From Betaproteobacteria bacterium (GTDB lineage Bacteria; Pseudomonadota; Gammaproteobacteria; Burkholderiales; Ga0077523), in assembly GCA_016713305.1 (NCBI GenBank), contig JADJPK010000011.1, forward strand, positions 124,001 to 188,000: DNA of 64,000 nucleotides, in the 5' to 3' direction. The notes under the pieces are model-generated. The model was not told the origin of the DNA and searched no databases. It worked only from the letters and a program-made list of their open reading frames with translations. Positions 8,848 through 17,634 of the stretch are shown piece after piece (position 1 is the first letter of the stretch; each line of letters starts with the position of its first letter). A program made the translations under genes and the position numbers.

Positions 8848-9753
8848 TCAGTCTTTCTTCGCGGGCAGTTCGAGACCGGCCAGCGTGGCGAACACCTTCA
8901 CGACCGCCGAGTCGTCCTCGTATCCGTGGCCGTGAGCCGCCGCGGCGAGATAGAGCTGATGGGCGGAGGCGGTGATGGGCAGCGGGAAGGTCATCTTGCG
9001 CGCGGAGTCGAGGACGATGCCGAGATCCTTCACGAAGATGTTCACGGCCGACAGCGGCGTGTAGTCGCCGTCGAGGATGTGCGGCACGCGGTTCTGGAAC
9101 ATCCACGAACTGCCGGCGCTGTTGGAGATCACCTCGTACAGGACCTTCGGATCCACGCCGGCTTTCATGCCGAGCGCCATCGCCTCGCAGGCGGCGGCGA
9201 TGTGCACGCCGGCCAGGAGCTGGTTGATCATCTTGACCTTGGAGCCGGGGCCCGCCACGTCGCCGAGCCGGTAGACCTTCACGGCGATGGCTTCGAGCAC
9301 GGCCTTCGCCTTGTCGAACGCTTCCGGCACGCCGGACCCCATGATCGTCATCTCGCCCTTGGCAGCGCGCGCGGCACCGCCTGATACGGGAGCGTCGATC
9401 ATGAGGAGCCCCTTGTCCACCAGGCGCTTGCCCAGGCCGATGGCGTATTCGGGGGCGACCGTGCTGGAAGCGATCACGACGGAGCCGGGGGCCATGCGCT
9501 CGACCGCACCCTCCGGCCCGAACAGCACCTGCTCGGTCTGATCGGCGTTGACCACCAGCACGATGGCAATGGGCACGGCCGCGCCCAGATCGCCGGGGGT
9601 CGCCGCTGCGATCCCGCCATCCTTCACGAATCCGGCGACCACCTCGGGGCGCACGTCGCACGCGTGCACTTCGAACCCCTTTGAAACGAGCGTCTTCGCG
9701 ACGCCCATGCCCATCGAACCGAGCCCGATGACCCCGACCTTCTGCTTTGCCAT
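8848..9753 (-). CDS. 3-hydroxyisobutyrate-dehydrogenase family, L-threonate dehydrogenase-like
   Basis: A 301-residue beta-hydroxyacid dehydrogenase. The Rossmann motif GLGSMG is at residues 10-15, the substrate loop DAPVSGG is intact, and the catalytic lysine sits in GSKVKMINQL. The long C-terminal pattern (AGSSWMFQNRVPHILDGDY) resembles L-threonate/D-erythronate dehydrogenases (LtnD) more than true 3-hydroxyisobutyrate dehydrogenase. It probably oxidises a sugar-acid C2 or C3 hydroxyl with NAD. It is the first gene of a minus-strand operon with the split transketolase, which fits sugar-acid breakdown. Exact substrate unknown. Confidence 0.85.
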   Translation of the reverse strand: MAKQKVGVIGLGSMGMGVAKTLVSKGFEVHACDVRPEVVAGFVKDGGIAAATPGDLGAAVPIAIVLVVNADQTEQVLFGPEGAVERMAPGSVVIASSTVAPEYAIGLGKRLVDKGLLMIDAPVSGGAARAAKGEMTIMGSGVPEAFDKAKAVLEAIAVKVYRLGDVAGPGSKVKMINQLLAGVHIAAACEAMALGMKAGVDPKVLYEVISNSAGSSWMFQNRVPHILDGDYTPLSAVNIFVKDLGIVLDSARKMTFPLPITASAHQLYLAAAAHGHGYEDDSAVVKVFATLAGLELPAKKD

Positions 9754-9912
9754 GACCGCTCCTCCGACTGCGTTGTAGTGAGCGGATTATTGCAGACGGG
9801 CGGATGCGTAACGCCAGGGGAGGGAAATGGCCCGCCGGTGCGGCACGGCAGGTGGCGCACCGGTCCCGAACATCGTGAAGCGGAGGCCGCGGTGACGGCC
9901 CCCAGCGTCAGG

Positions 9913-10791
9913 TCAGTGCTTGGACTCGTTCATGGCCGCGACGATGTCCTCGCGCAGCTGCTCCATGTCTTCCTGTGCGATGCCCAGGTGCGCGATGCCG
10001 CGCTCGTACAGGTGGTCGCCCACCTCGTAGTCCTTCTCGCCGAGCAGTTCGCTGATCATGTGCTCGGCGACGTGCACGCATGCGATGAGCGAGAGCGAAC
10101 CACCGGGCAGTGTCGTGTCGGGAAGATCGTAGACGTCGGCTTCGTGATGAAGACGGATGGCCTGGATGAGATTGGCCGGCAGCCCCCAGTTGCGCACGAG
10201 CAGGGAACCGATCACCGGATGGGTGCAGGGGAAGTAAGAGTCTTCCGCGCCGATCAGCAGCTTGCCGGAGGCCTGGCAGCCTTCCAGCACTCGCTCGTAT
10301 TCCGGAAACCGCCGCAACATGAGCGGAATGCCCGCATCGTGGAACAGTGCATACGTGTACGCGGCGTCTGGCGAAATGCCGTAGTGACGTCGTGCAATCA
10401 TGCCGGCGGCCAGGGCCAATGCGGAATTCTTGCTCCAGAAGCGGTCGATGTAGGACGACGAAGGCCCTTTCATGCTGGAGCGCAGCGCCGAGGCCACGAC
10501 CACACAGACGACGTTCATCGTGCCCAGACGTTCCAGAGCCTTGCGCACATTGGTCACCGCGGCGCCGGCGCGGAACAGCGACGAGTTCGCGAGCTTGATC
10601 GTGATGGCGGACATGCCCACGTCCGCCGAGATCGTCTTGGCCAGACGGACGATGTCGGGCACGTCCTTCTGCGCTTCCTTCATCGCCTCGACCACGATGG
10701 CCGGACAGGCCGGAATCTCCACGGTCTTGAAGACTTTTTCGATCTCTTCGGTGGACAGTTCACGCGGCGGCGGATTCTTCATGTCGTTCAT
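9913..10791 (-). CDS. HDOD-domain signalling protein
   Basis: A 292-residue protein with an HDOD domain, an HD-like fold usually lacking the full catalytic HD pair and used in signal transduction and cyclic-dinucleotide-linked control. Recognisable blocks are PAIVVEAMKEAQKD, ISADVGMSAITIKLANSSLF and the YALFHDAGIPL region. The ATG at 10789-10791 gives a compact N-terminus; the open frame extends farther upstream without homology. It stands alone between the sugar-acid operon and the amine oxidase gene, and nothing nearby shows its partner. Confidence 0.85.
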   Translation of the reverse strand: MNDMKNPPPRELSTEEIEKVFKTVEIPACPAIVVEAMKEAQKDVPDIVRLAKTISADVGMSAITIKLANSSLFRAGAAVTNVRKALERLGTMNVVCVVVASALRSSMKGPSSSYIDRFWSKNSALALAAGMIARRHYGISPDAAYTYALFHDAGIPLMLRRFPEYERVLEGCQASGKLLIGAEDSYFPCTHPVIGSLLVRNWGLPANLIQAIRLHHEADVYDLPDTTLPGGSLSLIACVHVAEHMISELLGEKDYEVGDHLYERGIAHLGIAQEDMEQLREDIVAAMNESKH

Positions 10792-10964
10792 GGTGCTAAG
10801 GCTTCCTTGAGAGACTTTCGGGCGGTGCGGCGGGCTTGCCGGCCCGCGGAGGTGAAGAGTCGGTGCGTGCCGCGAGCGAAGGAGGCACCGGTACAGGCGC
10901 CGGATCGCTCGATGTCGTGGACTGCGGAGGCGGACATGTCGGAACTCAACTCGCCTGCCGCCGC

Positions 10965-12650
10965 TCAGTCCGGCAGCGCCAGCGGCGCGAGATCGCGGAA
11001 CCGGTCGCCGGGTCCGGGATTGGCGGGATCGGTCGTGCCACCCAGGTGATGGACGACGCCCCACACGGCATTGAGCGCGGTCTGGACGGCGCCCTCGACC
11101 CAGCCGGGAATCCAGCCGATGTCATCGCCGGCGAGGAATATCCCCTTCTCGTCCGGGGGCAGGGCATCCTGGATGAAGTGACAGAACATGCGACGGTCGT
11201 ATCGGTAGTGTCCCGGCAGGGCGCCCTTGAAGGCGCCGAGAAAATTGGGATCGTCTTCCCAGGACACGGTGATCGGGTCACCGATGATGTGGCGGGCGAT
11301 ATCCACGCCGGGATATATCCGCTGCAATGCCTGCAGAGCGAGCCGTACCCGCTTATCGACCGGCAGGGGCAGCATCTTGAGGGCGTCGCTCATCCAGGAA
11401 TACGAAAGACAGATCACGCCCGGCTTGTCGTCTCCAAGATCAAAGAGATACGTGCCGCGAGTGATGCGGTCCGTGAGAGTCATGCTCATCAGGTCGCGGC
11501 CGGTGAGGGGGTCCTTGTCCTTCCAGAACGGCCGGTCGACCATCACGAAGGTCTTGGCCGACTGCATGTAGCGGGTGCGGTCCAGCGCCATCCAGAGCTT
11601 GTGCGAGAACAGCCGCTCGTCGCAGTCGATGTGGGTGGTGAGCAGCCAGCTCTGGCAGGTGACGACGGCCGCCTGGAACCACCGGCGGTCGCCCCAGACG
11701 TCGGTGACGGCGATGCGCCCGTCGGGGCTGCGCTCCAGGCGTGCCACGCCCGGTCGTGGCGCGCCGTTGTGCAGGTCGATGAGCCGGGTCCCTTCTGGCC
11801 AGTACGCCGAGGCTGGCGGCGCGTGTTTCCACAGGCTGCGCGGGACCTGTTCCACGCCGCCCGTCACGAAGAACTGGTCCTCGTCGAGATTGGCATAGAC
11901 GACCCGCAGGATCTCGAGCATGGAGTTGGGAAAGTCGGTGTCCCAGCCGCCGGTCCCGAAGCCCACCTGGCCGAAGACCTCGACGTGCCGGAAGGAGTGG
12001 CGGCGGAACGCTGCCGAGTTCGCAATGAAGCCGTAGAACGAGCGGTCGTCCCACACCGGCACCAACGCGTTCCAGATCGACTTGATGGCGGCAACGTCGC
12101 GGCGGCGGATGGCGGACTGCATGCGCGAGAAATGAGCGTCCTGTTCCAGGGCTTCCTGCCACGCCGCGCCCACTTCGCGCAGCAGCGGCGGCAGCTCGGC
12201 AGGGTTCTCCACATACATCGGCACACCTTCGAGATCGATGACCGTACTGGGTGTCTGCGGCGAGAGCGGATTGGGAAAGGGGCGGGTCTCGAGTCCGAAC
12301 AGGTTCAGGTAGTGGAGGAATGCGCGGCCCGAGGCCGGAAAGCGCATTCCGCCCAGTTCCGCCACGATGCCTTCGGCCCCCTTGAACGGTTCGGAATGCA
12401 ATCTGCCGCCCAGGCGGCGCGATTCGTACACGACCGGCTTCAGGCCCAACTTCATCAGTTCGAAGGCGGTCACCATGCCGGCCATCCCTGCGCCGACGAC
12501 TGCCACTTCGGTTCCGTGATGCATCGGGGGAATGCGGCCCAGCCCGGCGGGATGGGCGAGCCAGTCCTCGTACGCGAACGGAAAGTCCGGGCCGAAGACG
12601 GTGATCGGGCGGTCGTCCTCGCCCGTCACGGGCGTGTGGGGTGCGGTCAT
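10965..12650 (-). CDS. davB: L-lysine 2-monooxygenase / flavin monoamine oxidase (DavB-type)
   Basis: A 561-residue flavoenzyme. The FAD-binding VVGAGMAGM lies at about residues 51-59, followed by YESRRLGGRL and the long GELGGMRFP-type segment (AELGGMRFPAS). The N-terminus TVFGPDFPFAYEDWLAHPAGLG and the late FLGAFKGALPGHYRYD block match from memory the Pseudomonas lysine/tryptophan 2-monooxygenase group. Such an enzyme converts lysine to 5-aminopentanamide, CO2 and water. The substrate choice between lysine and tryptophan is not certain from motifs alone. No 5-aminovaleramide amidase (davA) lies nearby. The next gene upstream is an alpha/beta hydrolase, 72 bp away. Confidence 0.82.
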   Translation of the reverse strand: MTAPHTPVTGEDDRPITVFGPDFPFAYEDWLAHPAGLGRIPPMHHGTEVAVVGAGMAGMVTAFELMKLGLKPVVYESRRLGGRLHSEPFKGAEGIVAELGGMRFPASGRAFLHYLNLFGLETRPFPNPLSPQTPSTVIDLEGVPMYVENPAELPPLLREVGAAWQEALEQDAHFSRMQSAIRRRDVAAIKSIWNALVPVWDDRSFYGFIANSAAFRRHSFRHVEVFGQVGFGTGGWDTDFPNSMLEILRVVYANLDEDQFFVTGGVEQVPRSLWKHAPPASAYWPEGTRLIDLHNGAPRPGVARLERSPDGRIAVTDVWGDRRWFQAAVVTCQSWLLTTHIDCDERLFSHKLWMALDRTRYMQSAKTFVMVDRPFWKDKDPLTGRDLMSMTLTDRITRGTYLFDLGDDKPGVICLSYSWMSDALKMLPLPVDKRVRLALQALQRIYPGVDIARHIIGDPITVSWEDDPNFLGAFKGALPGHYRYDRRMFCHFIQDALPPDEKGIFLAGDDIGWIPGWVEGAVQTALNAVWGVVHHLGGTTDPANPGPGDRFRDLAPLALPD

Positions 12651-12722
12651 CCGGAAGCCTCCGTCGATTCGCGGTCGATGTCACGGCAGGTCGGCACAGC
12701 AGGCAGCGGTCGCGCCACGGGT

Positions 12723-13511
12723 TCAGGACGGCAACGAGAGCTGCGCGAACATTCTCAGCACGGCGTGGGCCGCCTGCTCGGGAAACTGGAAGGGAAACAG
12801 GTGACCGCCGGGCGCGTGGGCCACGCGCATCCAGCGGCGGGACAGCCCGAGCCCTACCCGGCGGCTGATCTCCGACTCTTCGCCCACGATGAGGCCGGCG
12901 GGCATGGAAAGCGATCTTCCCTCGCGTGCAAGGCCGTGCGGCAGCGTGCGGTAGATGCGGTATTCCACCGCGGGGTCGAAGGTGAGCCGTGTCGTTCCGC
13001 CCTGGGTCACGGTACCGTGCCGCACGTAGTCGTCCAGTGCCTCGGGATCGAAGCGCCGGAAGACCGGCTTGCCGCGAAAGTGTTCCGTCGCTGCTTCGGG
13101 CGATACCCATTCGCGCCGCCGGCGCTGCGTGCCCGGGGCCGGCGTGAAGCGATCCACCAGGCCCAGTCGCTTGGTGACGGCGAGCGCACCGCCCTTGAAC
13201 CGGGACAGCAGCGGGGCATCCAGCATCACCACGCCTTGCACCAGATCGGGCCGCTTCAATGCAACACGGAACGAGAGATAACCACCCAGAGAATGTCCCA
13301 GCAACACGGCGGGCCTGCCGTGGCTTTCCAGCGCGCCGATCAGTTCGTCGGTCAGCGCATGCCATCCTTCGGTGACCGGGTGACGGGGGTCGTGTCCGAA
13401 CCGATCCACGTGACGGATGTCGAACCGCCCGGCCAGATGCGCCAGAAAGGCGCGATAGCAGGGTGCGGGAAATCCGTTGGCGTGGGAGAACTGCAGCAGC
13501 GGTTTCGACAT
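12723..13511 (-). CDS. Alpha/beta hydrolase
   Basis: A 262-residue alpha/beta-hydrolase-fold enzyme. The nucleophile elbow GHSLGG places Ser74, the oxyanion region is FSHANGFPAPCY near the N-terminus, and the catalytic histidine is probably in HAPGGHLFPF near residue 238. A cap insertion rich in arginine (GTQRRRREWVSPE) lies between. It is cytosolic, with no signal peptide. It precedes the monooxygenase on the same strand, so co-expression is possible, but I see no amidase signature that would make it DavA. Substrate unknown. Confidence 0.85.
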   Translation of the reverse strand: MSKPLLQFSHANGFPAPCYRAFLAHLAGRFDIRHVDRFGHDPRHPVTEGWHALTDELIGALESHGRPAVLLGHSLGGYLSFRVALKRPDLVQGVVMLDAPLLSRFKGGALAVTKRLGLVDRFTPAPGTQRRRREWVSPEAATEHFRGKPVFRRFDPEALDDYVRHGTVTQGGTTRLTFDPAVEYRIYRTLPHGLAREGRSLSMPAGLIVGEESEISRRVGLGLSRRWMRVAHAPGGHLFPFQFPEQAAHAVLRMFAQLSLPS

Positions 13512-13556
13512 GCGTTACCCTCGTGGCCGAAGAATACCAACTCGAAACACCCGGCG

Positions 13557-14671
13557 ATGCCCCTGAAACTTCCTTTCCCGGACGGCCGCGTGACGCTCGT
13601 CTGTGCCGGGCTCATGACTGCACTCACGGCCTGTGCCACCCCCGTCTCCATGGATACCGACAAACCGCATCACACCGAGCACGGCTTTCGCAACAACTAC
13701 CCCAGCGGCTGGATTCGCGGTTCGTTCTGGAAGTGGCAGAGGGAACGCTGGCAGAAAGGACTGCCGAAGATTCCCGAGGGCGGCTGGCACTTCCCGGCGG
13801 TTCATCCGGACTCCGCTTGGCTCAAGGCCAATCGCACCGTTCCCGCTCTGACCTGGATCGGACATGCCACGTTCCTCGTCCAGGCCGGCGGTCTCAACAT
13901 ACTCACCGATCCCCACCTGACCGAGCGCGCCTCGCCGCTGTCGTTTGCCGGACCGAAGCGCGTGATGCCGCCGGCGCTGGACTTCCACTCCCTGCCGCAC
14001 ATCGATGCCGTGGTCGTGTCGCACAACCACTACGACCATCTGGACGAGGAGACGGTCAAGCGCCTGTCACGGCAGCCGGGCGGGTCCCCGATGTTCTTCG
14101 TGCCTCTGGGCTTGCGTGCCTGGTTTGCGGGCAGAGGCGTGCACAACGTGACGGAACTCGACTGGTGGGGGCAGTGCCGACGCGGGCGGAGTCAAGTTCA
14201 CGCTCGCGCCAGTGCAGCACTGGAGCGCGCGGTCGCTGTGGGACAGGAACGAGACGCTGTGGGGAGGTGGCGCATCGACAGCAGCCAGGGCAGTTTCTTC
14301 TTCGCCGGCGACACGGGGTACTCGGAGGACTTCCGCGACATCCGCCGCCGTCTCGGTCGGTGGACTACGCGCTGCTCCCGATCGGCGCCTACGAGCCGCG
14401 GTGGTTCATGAGCGTGATGCATGTGAATCCGGACGAAGCCGTGAAGATCCACCGCGACCTCGAAGCCGGGCACTCCGTCGCGATGCACTGGGGTACCTTC
14501 GTTCTCACGGACGAACCCATGGACGAGCCGCCGAGAAAGCTGGCGCACGCGCTGCGCGAAGCGGGCATTCCTCACGAGCGCTTTCGAGTGCCGAAGCACG
14601 GAGAGACATGGAAGCTCCCTCTGCCCGAGGTCGTGCGGACCGGCCCGGGGCATCAGGGCAGCGCTGATTGA
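13557..14671 (+). CDS. Lipoprotein MBL-fold metallohydrolase (frameshifted)
   Basis: A metallo-beta-lactamase-fold hydrolase of about 371 residues, of the RomA / NAPE-PLD-like branch. The N-terminus is a signal peptide ending in the lipobox LTAC, so it is likely membrane-anchored in the periplasm. Metal ligands are visible in SHNHYDHLD, FAGDTGY and AMHWGTF. The frame shifts near 14170, returns near 14262 and shifts again near 14355, while conserved sequence (HWSARSLWDRNETLWGG, then YALLPIGAYEPRWFM) continues throughout. The start lies 45 bp from the divergent hydrolase. Substrate unknown; lipid amides or phosphodiesters are family precedents. Confidence 0.8.
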
Positions 14672-14823
14672 GGCCCCAGTGTCGTTGCACGGGAGGAAGG
14701 CAGTGATGGCCTCCGCGGCGATGTCGCCCTCCTGTGTCGGGATCGCCCGCATTCACGTGCCTGCGGCGGACATGCGCACGCGGTGACGCTCCGCGCCGGC
14801 ATCGCCGGGGGTGGCGGCTGACT

Positions 14824-14829
14824 TACAAT
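14824..14829 (+). promoter_or_regulatory. Candidate -10 box for acyl-CoA dehydrogenase
   Basis: TACAAT, one mismatch from consensus, lies about 70 bp upstream of the acyl-CoA dehydrogenase ATG in otherwise G+C-rich sequence. No convincing -35 box is present 17 bp upstream. Confidence 0.3.
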
Positions 14830-14898
14830 CGCCTGGCCAGTTTCTCGCAGTGTCACGCCGTGCCGTGGCGCATCCCGCACCTCATCGAAGAGCTCTCC

Positions 14899-16044
14899 AT
14901 GAACGATCCCGTTTACTTCACCGACGAGCACCGCATGTTTCGCGACAGCATTCGCCGGTTCGTCGCCGAAGAGATCGCACCGAACGCGAACGCCTGGGAA
15001 GAAGCCGGCTTCGTACCGCGCAACGTGCTTCGCCGCATGGGCGAGCTGGGTTTTCTGGGGATCCGCTATCCGGCGAAGTACGGCGGCTCCGAACTCGACA
15101 CCGTCTACAGCATCGTGCTCGCCGAGGAACTCGGGCGCTCCACGTTCGGCGGCTTCGCCATCACCGTGCTGGTCCACACCGACATGGCGTCGCCGCACCT
15201 CGTCAACGCCGGCCGGGCAGACCAGCTCGAGCGCTGGCTGCCGGGCGTGGTCAGCGGCGACACGATCACGGCGGTCGCGGTCACGGAACCGGACGCGGGT
15301 TCCGACGTGAAGGCCATTCGCACGCGGGCGGTGCGCGACGGTGACGACTATGTGCTGAACGGTTCCAAGATCTTCATCACCAACGGCGTGCACGCCAATC
15401 TCGTGTTCGTCGCGGCGAAGACGGACCCCGAAGCGAAGGGCTCGCGCGGCATCACCATCTTTGCCGTGGAGAAGGGCACCCCGGGGTTCACCGTGGGCCG
15501 CGCCCTGGACAAGATGGGCTGGCTTTCCTCCGATACCGCCGAACTGGTGTTCGAGGACTGCCGCGTGCCGGCCTCGCACATCCTCGGCGAGGAGAACCTG
15601 GGCTTCTACTCGATCATGCGCAACTTCCAGAACGAGCGCGTCGTGCTCGGCGCCCAGGCACTCGGCGAAGCGCAGAAGGCCATCGAGATCACCACGAGCT
15701 ACGTGCGGGAACGCCGCGCGTTCGGTCATGCGCTGTGGGACAAGCAGGCCATCCGCCAGCGGCTCGCGATGCTCGCTTCCAAGGTGGAAGCCGGACGTCA
15801 CCTCGTCTACCACTGTGCCTGGCTGGATTCCCAGGGCAAGGACTGCGTCAAGGAAGTGTCGATGGTCAAGGCCTACTGCGGCGAGCTGGTGAACGAGGTG
15901 ATGTACACCTGCCAGCAGTTCCACGGCGGCATGGGCTACATGCGCGAGTCGCCCATCGAACGCATGGTGCGCGACGCCCGCGTCCAGACCATCGGCGGCG
16001 GTGCGACGGAAGTGATGCTGGAGGAAGTGGCGAAGAGGATGTAA
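14899..16044 (+). CDS. Acyl-CoA dehydrogenase
   Basis: A 381-residue FAD-dependent acyl-CoA dehydrogenase that introduces an alpha-beta double bond and passes electrons to ETF. Signature 1 reads VAVTEPDAGSD. Signature 2 runs from QQFHGGMGYMRESPIERMVRD to GGGATEVMLEE, where the glutamate of ATE is the expected catalytic base. I chose the ATG at 14899 (MNDPVYFTDEH), since the region upstream has no homology. No CoA-ligase or hydratase is adjacent, so its chain preference cannot be inferred. The frame is intact. Confidence 0.92.
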   Translation: MNDPVYFTDEHRMFRDSIRRFVAEEIAPNANAWEEAGFVPRNVLRRMGELGFLGIRYPAKYGGSELDTVYSIVLAEELGRSTFGGFAITVLVHTDMASPHLVNAGRADQLERWLPGVVSGDTITAVAVTEPDAGSDVKAIRTRAVRDGDDYVLNGSKIFITNGVHANLVFVAAKTDPEAKGSRGITIFAVEKGTPGFTVGRALDKMGWLSSDTAELVFEDCRVPASHILGEENLGFYSIMRNFQNERVVLGAQALGEAQKAIEITTSYVRERRAFGHALWDKQAIRQRLAMLASKVEAGRHLVYHCAWLDSQGKDCVKEVSMVKAYCGELVNEVMYTCQQFHGGMGYMRESPIERMVRDARVQTIGGGATEVMLEEVAKRM

Positions 16045-16107
16045 GGAGCCGGACGGGGGGTCTTCCGTTTGCAGGCCGCCTTCCGGGCGCTCCAGCAGGC
16101 CCTAGGA

Positions 16108-16163
16108 GGGGGGGGGGGGGGGGGGGGGGGCCGGGGCCGGGGGGGGGGGGGGGGGGGGGGGGG
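16108..16163. other. Poly-G tract (G23-CCGGGGCC-G25), probable assembly artefact
   Basis: Two uninterrupted G runs of 23 and 25 flank CCGGGGCC, just after the acyl-CoA dehydrogenase. Such tracts are typical of two-colour read chemistry or of a badly resolved repeat. A real G-quadruplex tract cannot be excluded. The intergenic region 16045-16423 contains this tract and the repeat pair only. Confidence 0.8.
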
Positions 16164-16172
16164 CCATCTCCC

Positions 16173-16249
16173 TCGTTGCGCCGGAGCGCTCCACAGCAGG
16201 TTCCTTCTCCTTCAAGGAGCGGGACAGGATGAGGACGGGGTTCCTGGGG
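16173..16249. repeat. Intergenic dispersed repeat, copy 1
   Basis: About 77 bp, nearly identical to the copy at 16301-16379. Each unit holds two short inverted repeats: the perfect palindrome GGAGCGCTCC and CTCCTTCAAGGAG. It resembles the REP-like intergenic elements common in proteobacteria whose spurious translations read PHPNPLP..EGEG. Confidence 0.75.
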
Positions 16250-16300
16250 CCCGGACCCAGGTAGGAGGCGTCGTGCTTGCGTGCCATCCTGCAAGTCCGC

Positions 16301-16379
16301 TCGTTGTGCCGGAGCGCTCCACAGCAGGCTCCCTCTCCTTCAAGGAGCGGGACAGGGTGAGGATGGGGTTCCCTGGGGG
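16301..16379. repeat. Intergenic dispersed repeat, copy 2
   Basis: A direct copy of 16173-16249, offset by 128 bp and differing at only a few positions. It carries the same GGAGCGCTCC and CTCCTTCAAGGAG inverted repeats. It lies directly upstream of the MFS gene, so it may supply its leader or a transcript end. Confidence 0.75.
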
Positions 16380-16423
16380 CCTGGTTCTGAATCCCGCCCA
16401 TCGACTTCCGACGGGGACTCGAG

Positions 16424-17602
16424 TTGACTACAGAGACAAGACCGCCGGCAAGGATTCCCGCCGGAATCTGGGTACTGGGCTTCGTCAGCATGCTGATGGA
16501 CATCTCCTCGGAGATGATCCACAGCCTGCTGCCTCTGTTCATGACCGTCACCCTGGGCGCCAGTGCGCTCGCCGTGGGTGTGATCGAGGGCCTGGCCGAG
16601 GCCACGGCGCTGATCGTCAAGGTCTTTTCCGGGGTGCTGAGCGACTACCTCGGAAGGCGCAAGGCGCTGGCCGTTTTCGGCTATGCCCTGGGCGCGCTGA
16701 CCAAGCCTCTCTTCGCGGTCGCTTCCTCCACCGGCATCGTGCTGACCGCGCGCCTGCTGGATCGGGTCGGCAAGGGCGTACGCGGCGCACCTCGGGATGC
16801 GCTCGTGGCCGACATCGCACCGCCCGCCATGCGAGGTGCGGCGTTCGGTCTCCGCCAGTCGCTGGACACCGTGGGCGCCTTTCTCGGGCCGCTGCTCGCG
16901 GCAGGTCTCATGCTGCTGTGGGCCAACGACTTCCGAGCCGTGTTCTGGGTCGCGGTCGTGCCGGGGCTCCTCGCCGTGGCTCTACTGATGTTCGGTGTAC
17001 ACGAGCCGAACAGCGCTGCGGGCGAAAGGCGGATCAATCCCATCCGCCGCGAGAATCTGAAGCGCCTGGGCGGCGACTACTGGTGGGTGGTGGGCATCGG
17101 TGCGGTCTTCACCCTGGCGCGGTTCAGCGAAGCCTTTCTGGTCCTGAGGGCGCAGCAGGGTGGGATCGCCATCGCGCTGGTGCCACTCGTGATGGTCGCG
17201 ATGAATGTCGTCTACGCGGCGTCGGCCTACCCGTTCGGCAAGTTGTCGGACCGGATGAGCCACAGGACGCTCCTGGCGCTGGGCCTGGCTGTTCTGATCT
17301 GCGCCGACCTCGTGCTGGCCGCGGATGACCACTGGTCGACCGTTCTCGCGGGCGTCGCGCTGTGGGGCGTGCACATGGGGATGACGCAAGGACTGCTGGC
17401 CACCATGGTCGCGCATGCCGCCCCGCCGGATCTGCGGGGCACGGCTTTCGGAGTCTTCAATCTGGTGAGCGGCGTGGCGATGCTGTTCGCGAGCCTCGTG
17501 GCCGGGCTCCTGTGGGATCTGTATGGCGCCTCGTTCACGTTCTACGCGGGGGCTGTGTTCTGTGCGGTTGCGTTGTCGGGACTGGCGAGAAGACTCGCGT
17601 GA
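16424..17602 (+). CDS. MFS transporter
   Basis: A 392-residue major facilitator with about twelve hydrophobic segments in the inner membrane. The loop 2-3 motif appears as GVLSDYLGRRK and its second-half counterpart as FGKLSDRMSHR. The conserved DRVGKGVRGAPRDALVAD stretch is typical of a widespread uncharacterised MFS subgroup. The start used is a TTG at 16424 (MTTETRPPARIP); no clear Shine-Dalgarno is visible, so the start is uncertain by a few codons. The cargo cannot be inferred from neighbours, which are an acyl-CoA dehydrogenase and a toxin-antitoxin pair. Confidence 0.85.
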   Translation: MTTETRPPARIPAGIWVLGFVSMLMDISSEMIHSLLPLFMTVTLGASALAVGVIEGLAEATALIVKVFSGVLSDYLGRRKALAVFGYALGALTKPLFAVASSTGIVLTARLLDRVGKGVRGAPRDALVADIAPPAMRGAAFGLRQSLDTVGAFLGPLLAAGLMLLWANDFRAVFWVAVVPGLLAVALLMFGVHEPNSAAGERRINPIRRENLKRLGGDYWWVVGIGAVFTLARFSEAFLVLRAQQGGIAIALVPLVMVAMNVVYAASAYPFGKLSDRMSHRTLLALGLAVLICADLVLAADDHWSTVLAGVALWGVHMGMTQGLLATMVAHAAPPDLRGTAFGVFNLVSGVAMLFASLVAGLLWDLYGASFTFYAGAVFCAVALSGLARRLA

Positions 17603-17634
17603 CGGGATCGAACCGACGCAGGGGCGTGGCCGGC

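Noticed and set aside
10836..14411. A very long plus-strand open frame (about 1190 codons)
   Set aside because: Only its last third is real (the MBL-fold lipoprotein from 13557). The rest is antisense to the monooxygenase and hydrolase.
16108..16163. The G tract as a functional G-quadruplex regulatory element
   Set aside because: Runs of 23 and 25 G are far longer than needed and fit a read-chemistry or assembly artefact better. Kept only as a finding to verify.
16102..16620. A minus-strand frame with a proline/alanine run and PHPVPLLEGEG
   Set aside because: It is the translation of the poly-G block and the palindromic repeats, the usual spurious protein made from REP-like elements.
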